A DNA stretch of 17,356 bases. Source: Clostridia bacterium. GTDB taxonomy: Bacteria; Bacillota; Clostridia; Oscillospirales; CAG-272. Of this stretch, positions 13,978-17,356 are shown piece by piece (position 1 is the stretch's first letter; every line of letters begins with the position of its first letter). The stretch covers positions 1-17,356 of the forward strand of contig CAADYQ010000138.1 of the NCBI GenBank assembly GCA_900753295.1, read 5' to 3'. The notes under the pieces are model-generated. The model saw nothing but the letters and a program-made list of their open reading frames with translations. It ran no database searches and was not told the DNA's origin. The translations under genes were made by a program, and so were the position numbers.

Positions 13978-14397
13978 ATGAAAAAGTTTTGGAAGCGGTT
14001 ACAAGCTATACTGAGTGACAACAGAAGCGGCTTTTTCAGTGTGGAAGATTACGATCAATGGGCAGAAAGTCACAAGCAAGAGCTTGAAGAAAGAGAAAAA
14101 GCAGAAGCAGAAAGGCAACGGAAGGAGGAAAAACTCCTCGCGGCATGGTTTTTTCGGGAAGAATATCTGAACGCCGGTTGGTTTAAGCGACTGCTACTGA
14201 CAATTGAATTCTTGATCCGAGATAAGCACGGTGAGGGTCATATCCCGCAGATTCCCGATAAAGTCCGAATGGAGATCGCCCGCTGTCTGCTGCCGGATAT
14301 TATCGCCTTTTTTGAATCCGAGAAAGGACAAAAAGAGTTTGAGGAGTGGAAAGCACAACAAACACTCAAGCAAAAAGAAAAGAGCGATGTCGCGTGA
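13978..14397 (+). CDS. Hypothetical coiled-coil protein
   Basis: About 139 aa from ATG 13978 (MKKFWKRLQAIL). AAGAGAGG ends 12 nt upstream; an ATG at 13966 would touch that site, so I prefer the later one. Residues about 30-50 are strongly charged (QELEEREKAEAERQRKEEK), probably a coiled coil. Then comes an aromatic-rich, mildly hydrophobic stretch (WFFREEYLNAGWFKRLLLTI) that is not a clear membrane span. The C-terminus is again charged. No signal peptide, so probably cytoplasmic. I do not recognise the family. It lies inside the island near the repressor and may be an element-specific accessory gene. Confidence 0.65.
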   Translation: MKKFWKRLQAILSDNRSGFFSVEDYDQWAESHKQELEEREKAEAERQRKEEKLLAAWFFREEYLNAGWFKRLLLTIEFLIRDKHGEGHIPQIPDKVRMEIARCLLPDIIAFFESEKGQKEFEEWKAQQTLKQKEKSDVA

Positions 14398-14408
14398 CCT
14401 CGCTCTTT
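14379..14408 (+). terminator. Weak hairpin over the stop codon
   Basis: AAAGAGCGA (14379-14387) pairs with TCGCTCTTT (14400-14408) across the stop codon of the hypothetical gene. Only three T's close the stem, so termination may be inefficient. Confidence 0.45.
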
Positions 14409-14447
14409 ACATACTAATGTAAACTATAGCCTAATACTCATAATAAA

Positions 14448-14495
14448 AAACAAATCCGAACCAATTTCGATTTACGAAATAGTTCGGATTTGTTT
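14448..14495 (-). terminator. tRNA-Glu terminator
   Basis: Perfect 14-bp arms, AAACAAATCCGAAC (14448-14461) and its complement (14482-14495). Read on the minus strand the stem is followed by TTTTATTA just after the tRNA 3' end. The loop has a small inner TTTCG/CGAAA pairing. Confidence 0.85.
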
Positions 14496-14499
14496 CGTC

Positions 14500-14574
14500 T
14501 GGTGACCCGTACGGGAATCGAACCCATGTTTCCAGCGTGAGAGGCTAGCGTCTTGACCGCTTGACCAACGGGCC
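14500..14574 (-). tRNA. tRNA-Glu (anticodon CTC)
   Basis: 75 nt including the encoded CCA. The acceptor stem GGCCCGT pairs with ACGGGTC (one G-U), with discriminator A. The anticodon stem CTAGC/GCTGG encloses the loop CTCTCAC, giving anticodon CTC, which reads GAG. The T-loop GTTCGAT is standard. It has its own promoter and terminator. Its 3' end faces the AT-rich island, and 13 bp of it recur at the left junction, so it is a candidate attachment site. Confidence 0.95.
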
Positions 14575-14593
14575 ATACACTCACGACTTGCTT

Positions 14594-14622
14594 ATTATAT
14601 CACATAACGGCGAAAAAAGCAA
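14594..14622 (-). promoter_or_regulatory. tRNA-Glu promoter
   Basis: On the minus strand: TTGCTT (14617-14622), a 17-bp spacer, and TATAAT (14594-14599), about 20 nt before the mature tRNA 5' end. Confidence 0.75.
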
Positions 14623-14710
14623 TACCTTTTGCAAAAAAAATAAAAAAAATTTGTGCGCTCGCGAAAGGTCTTCTCCGTTGCAAAAAATTCAGACTTTTTT
14701 GAAAAAACTC

Positions 14711-14741
14711 TTGACTTTGAGTCAACTTCAAGGTGTATAAT
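14711..14741 (+). promoter_or_regulatory. MerR-type promoter with 19-bp spacer
   Basis: TTGACT (14711-14716), a 19-bp spacer, and TATAAT (14736-14741). Within it TTGACT-TTG-AGTCAA is a perfect dyad, and CTTGA-N13-TCAAG (14710-14732) forms an outer one. A long spacer with a dyad is the hallmark of promoters that MerR-family proteins bend into active form, so the regulator just downstream probably controls its own operon. Confidence 0.85.
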
Positions 14742-14803
14742 GATCAAGGTGGGGACAGTGCCGCATACGGCATTTCCCGCCAAGGGCAAGGAGGTAAAAC
14801 CCT

Positions 14804-15196
14804 ATGACCATAAAAGAAGTGAGCGAAAAATACGGAATAACCGGCGATACACTGCGTTATTACGAGCGGATCGGCATGATCCCGCCCGTAGGACGCACCG
14901 CGGGCGGCATACGCTGCTACACCGATACCGATTTAAGTTGGATCGAACTTGTACTTTGCATGCGCAATGCCGGTTTGCCGCTTGAGGCGATCGTTGAATA
15001 TGTCAGGCTGTACCGCGAGGGCGACAGCACCTTCAAGGCGCGGCTTGAGTTTTTACGCGAACAGCGCGAGGCGCTTATCGAGCAGAAGCAAAAGATAGAC
15101 GCGACGCTTGAGCGGCTGAACTACAAAATCGCGCGTTACGAGGTAGCGGTCGAGACCGGCGAGCTCACCTGGAACCGGGACGAATGTCAAAAATAA
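14804..15196 (+). CDS. MerR family transcriptional regulator
   Basis: A 130-aa protein. The N-terminal winged helix has the family motif (VSEKYGITGDTLRYYERIGM, then GGIRCYTDTDLSWIELVL). A long dimerisation helix follows (LREQREALIEQKQKIDATLE). There is no C-terminal metal-binding Cys cluster, so it belongs with the aldehyde/redox-responsive or multidrug-type members (AdhR-like) rather than metal sensors; the signal is unknown. AAGGAGG precedes the ATG and the promoter above has the 19-bp spacer. It is followed at 16 bp by a flavoprotein gene and then two aldo/keto reductases, which suggests control of a reductive detoxification operon. Confidence 0.92.
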   Translation: MTIKEVSEKYGITGDTLRYYERIGMIPPVGRTAGGIRCYTDTDLSWIELVLCMRNAGLPLEAIVEYVRLYREGDSTFKARLEFLREQREALIEQKQKIDATLERLNYKIARYEVAVETGELTWNRDECQK

Positions 15197-15212
15197 AAAC
15201 GGAGGATAAAAA

Positions 15213-15773
15213 ATGAGAAAAAACTTCGGGGCGAAGCCCTACACCTATCCGCAGCCTGTGTTTATTCTTGCCGCATACGGCGAGGACGGAACTCCCTGCG
15301 CCATGAACGCCGCATGGGGCGGCATCAGTGAAGGCGACGAGATCAGCATGTGCATCAGCGCCGGTCACAAAACCACGAAAAATATTCTTGCGCGCGGCGC
15401 CTTTACGGTAAGCATGGCAGACAAGGCTCATCTTGCCGCCTGCGACTATGTAGGCATAGTGTCCGGCAATTCGGTGCCCGACAAATTTGCACGCGCGGGC
15501 TTTCATGCCGTAAAATCCGAGTTTGTCGATGCGCCGCTGATATCCGAGCTGGCAGTGGCGCTTGAGTGCCGTCTGCGCAGCTACGATCCCGAGACCTGCC
15601 GTCTTGTGGGCGAGATAGTGAACGTGAGCGTTGACGATTCCGTGCTTGACGCCGACGGCAATGTTGACGTCACGAAGGTGGCGCCGATCACGTTCGATCC
15701 CTTCAACAATACCTATGTCGTGCTCGGCGAGGTTGCCGGAAAGGCATTTTCCGCCGGAAAGGCGCTTAAATAA
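15213..15773 (+). CDS. Flavin reductase-like FMN-binding protein
   Basis: A 186-aa single-domain protein of the flavin reductase-like (split-barrel) family: PVFILAAYGEDGTPCAMNAA at the start, ISMCISAGHKTTKNILARGA for cofactor contact, and the end strand NTYVVLGEVAGKAFSAGKAL. Members bind FMN and pass electrons from NAD(P)H or a partner to flavins or small substrates; anaerobe versions often act as flavoredoxins. GGAGG lies 7-8 nt before the ATG. Its place between a MerR regulator and a ferredoxin-type aldo/keto reductase suggests it supplies or takes electrons in the same response; that is inferred. Confidence 0.85.
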   Translation: MRKNFGAKPYTYPQPVFILAAYGEDGTPCAMNAAWGGISEGDEISMCISAGHKTTKNILARGAFTVSMADKAHLAACDYVGIVSGNSVPDKFARAGFHAVKSEFVDAPLISELAVALECRLRSYDPETCRLVGEIVNVSVDDSVLDADGNVDVTKVAPITFDPFNNTYVVLGEVAGKAFSAGKALK

Positions 15774-15811
15774 ATCACCACAGATCAAAAATTAAAGAAA
15801 GGACTTAACCG

Positions 15812-16930
15812 ATGAGCTACTTTGACAATGTAAAAAAGAACTTCGGTTTCGGATGCATGAGGCTCCCCATGAAGGGTGACGAGGTCGATCTTGCCGAATT
15901 TTCACGCATGGTTGACACATTTATCGCAGAGGGCTTCAACTATTTTGACACCGCGCACGGATATCTCGGCGGCAAAAGCGAAATAGCGGTGCGCGAAGGG
16001 CTGACAAAGCGCTACCCGCGCGAGAGCTACATCCTTACCGACAAGCTGACAGGCAACTTCTTCAACAGCGAAGAAGATATCCGTCCCCTTTTCCGGAGCC
16101 AGCTTGAAGCGTGCGGCGTTGACTACTTTGATTTTTATCTCATGCACTCGCAGAACAAATCGATATTCGAAAAATTCAAAAAATGCCGTGCATACGAGAC
16201 GGCGTTCGCCCTCAAAGCCGAGGGAAAGGTAAAGCATGTCGGGCTTTCCTTCCACGACCGCGCCGAGGTGCTTGACGAGATACTTACCACCTACCCCCAG
16301 GTCGAGGTCGTGCAGATACAGCTCAACTACGTTGACTTTGAGGATCCCGCAGTGCAGTCCCACAAGTGCTATGAGGTATGCCGCAAGCACGGCAAGCCGG
16401 TCATCGTAATGGAGCCTGTCAAGGGCGGAAATCTTGTAAACCTTCCCGATGATGCGCGCGCGGTGCTTGATGCGCTGCACGGCGGCAGTCCCGCAAGCTA
16501 CGCGATACGCTTTGCCGCGGGATTTGACGGCATATTTATGGTCCTTTCGGGCATGAGCAACATGGTTCAGATGGAGGACAACCTCTCGTACATGAAGGAT
16601 TTCAAGCCGCTTGACGAAAAGGAACGCGCCGCGATAGGCGAGGTGTGCCGCATTTTCCACTCAAAGCATCTCATTCCCTGCACCGCATGCCGCTACTGCA
16701 CCGACGGATGTCCGAAGCATATCTCCATTCCCGACCTCTTCTCCTGCATGAACGCAAAGCAGATATACCACGACTGGAACCCGGACGCCTACTATGGCGT
16801 ATATACAAAGCACAACGGCAAAGCGTCCGACTGCATAGGCTGCGGAAAGTGCGAGCGCTCATGTCCCCAACACCTGCCGATACGTTCGCTTTTGCGCGAC
16901 GTTGCCGCACAGTTTGAAAAAGAAGAATGA
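15812..16930 (+). CDS. Aldo/keto reductase with two 4Fe-4S motifs
   Basis: A 372-aa cytoplasmic oxidoreductase. The N-terminal TIM-barrel carries the complete catalytic tetrad Asp46 and Tyr51 (FDTAHGY), Lys78 (LTDKLTG) and His112 (YLMHS). The C-terminal ferredoxin-like part has two C-x2-C-x2-C-x3-C sets, Cys290/293/296/300 and Cys341/344/347/351, each followed by P. The family reduces aldehydes or ketones with NAD(P)H; the iron-sulfur part allows electron exchange with ferredoxin or flavin partners in anaerobes. GAAAGGA lies before the start. Its stop overlaps the next start (ATGA), and 38 bp separate it from the flavoprotein gene, so these form one operon. Confidence 0.93.
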   Translation: MSYFDNVKKNFGFGCMRLPMKGDEVDLAEFSRMVDTFIAEGFNYFDTAHGYLGGKSEIAVREGLTKRYPRESYILTDKLTGNFFNSEEDIRPLFRSQLEACGVDYFDFYLMHSQNKSIFEKFKKCRAYETAFALKAEGKVKHVGLSFHDRAEVLDEILTTYPQVEVVQIQLNYVDFEDPAVQSHKCYEVCRKHGKPVIVMEPVKGGNLVNLPDDARAVLDALHGGSPASYAIRFAAGFDGIFMVLSGMSNMVQMEDNLSYMKDFKPLDEKERAAIGEVCRIFHSKHLIPCTACRYCTDGCPKHISIPDLFSCMNAKQIYHDWNPDAYYGVYTKHNGKASDCIGCGKCERSCPQHLPIRSLLRDVAAQFEKEE

Positions 16931-17356
16931 AGGAATACAGAATACTGCCTCACGGCGGCGAGAAAATATGCACGCTGGGTCTTGGGATGGGCGGCATACA
17001 GTCCGCGGCTCCCGATGAGATAGAAGCCGTTATCCGCCGCGCCATAGAAAACGGCATCAACTTTTTTGACCTTTGCGCGGGTGGAGCGTCGGTCTACGCG
17101 CCCTTCGGACGTGCGATAAAGGGGATGCGGGACAAGATATTCTTCCAGCTCCACTTCGGCGCGGTATACAACGCGGACGGAGAATACGGCTGGTCGCGCG
17201 ATCTCGCGGAGATAAAAAAGACCTTTGCGTGGGAGCTTGAGCAGCTCGGCACCGACTATGTTGACTTCGGATTTCTGCATTGCGTTGACGAGGAGGACGA
17301 TCTTAACGATATCCGCGCCGCGGGCATCCTCGATTACGTGACCGCGCTTAAGGCTG
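16927..17356 (+). CDS. Second aldo/keto reductase, truncated by window end
   Basis: About 143 codons are visible, with no stop. MKEYRILPHGGEKICTLGLG and GINFFDLCAGGASVYAPFGR show the barrel start with Asp and Tyr in place, and GFLHCVD holds the conserved His. Where the catalytic Lys is normally followed by x-G, this protein reads FFQLHFG, so the Lys appears to be missing. A subgroup of anaerobe aldo/keto reductases has His near this point, so it may be a genuine variant. The start overlaps the previous stop. It is similar in kind to the upstream gene and may have arisen by duplication with divergence. Confidence 0.85.
   Translation, partial: MKEYRILPHGGEKICTLGLGMGGIQSAAPDEIEAVIRRAIENGINFFDLCAGGASVYAPFGRAIKGMRDKIFFQLHFGAVYNADGEYGWSRDLAEIKKTFAWELEQLGTDYVDFGFLHCVDEEDDLNDIRAAGILDYVTALKA

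Larger units (their letters stand above)
3461..14516. mobile_element. Putative integrated island with serine recombinase
   Basis: The segment is clearly more AT-rich than dapF on the left and the MerR operon on the right. It has a large serine recombinase at one end, a phage-type S24 repressor near the other, and unrelated cargo between them. A 19-nt block shared by the recombinase and repressor promoters argues that the two belong to one element. The limits given are those of a 13-bp direct repeat (GACCCGTACGGGA at 3461-3473 and 14504-14516), the right copy lying in tRNA-Glu. The true ends could be further inside, for example about 3650 on the left and 13.6-14.4 kb on the right. No conjugation or phage structural genes are present, so it is either a small integrative element, mobilised in trans, or a remnant. 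Confidence 0.5.

Noticed and set aside
15165..15788. 207-codon minus-strand frame
   Set aside because: Shadow of the flavoprotein gene, no start signals.
15902..16660. 252-codon minus-strand frame
   Set aside because: Antisense shadow of the iron-sulfur aldo/keto reductase in GC-rich sequence; no ribosome site or recognisable domain.

Overview
The window looks like chromosomal DNA of an uncultured gut-type Firmicute, probably class Clostridia. Reasons: strong consensus SigA-type promoters and AAGGAGG-type ribosome binding sites, a tRNA-Glu with encoded CCA, a diaminopimelate epimerase, a MerR/flavin-reductase/ferredoxin-type aldo-keto reductase cluster, and Clostridia-style large serine recombinase and S24 repressor genes. 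The species cannot be named from the sequence alone.

Left flank (1-3344, GC-rich): the 3' end of a phage tail-fibre-like gene is coupled to a 658-aa metallophosphoesterase with phage-tail-style ends. Both converge on dapF (minus strand), a core lysine/peptidoglycan gene. Between dapF and the next gene lies a non-coding patch with two 45-bp near-identical repeats, each carrying a GC-rich hairpin.

Central island (about 3.46-14.5 kb, visibly more AT-rich): a large serine recombinase (minus strand) sits at the left end and a LexA-like S24 repressor near the right end. The recombinase and repressor genes share a 19-nt block (17 identical) at the same place in their promoters, which ties both to one mobile element. 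The cargo between them starts at a perfect TTGACA-N17-TACAAT promoter, then a 27-codon leader ORF, a terminator-like hairpin and a secreted Cys-rich protein. A tightly coupled operon follows: leucine-rich-repeat lipoprotein, small Cys-rich lipoprotein, two FtsX/MacB-type permeases, a MacB/LolD-type ATPase and a 53-aa ORF. Consecutive genes overlap by 4 bp (ATGA) or 1 bp (TAATG). The two Cys-rich exported proteins share a C-terminal signature, [DN]G-x3-H-x5-C-x2-C-x10-11-C-x6-C-x3-C. I do not recognise this combination as a named system; it is the best candidate in the window for an undescribed one, perhaps an envelope-sensing or peptide-handling ABC module.

Right flank (14.5-17.36 kb, GC-rich again): tRNA-Glu(CTC) with its own promoter and terminator (minus strand), then a MerR regulator behind a 19-bp-spacer MerR-type promoter. 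Downstream, probably in the same operon, are a flavin-reductase-like flavoprotein, an aldo/keto reductase with two [4Fe-4S] motifs and a second, truncated aldo/keto reductase. A 13-bp direct repeat links the tRNA 3' end to the left junction, and a tRNA-3'-end-like sequence lies inside the recombinase tail. These are clues to the attachment site, but they do not settle it.
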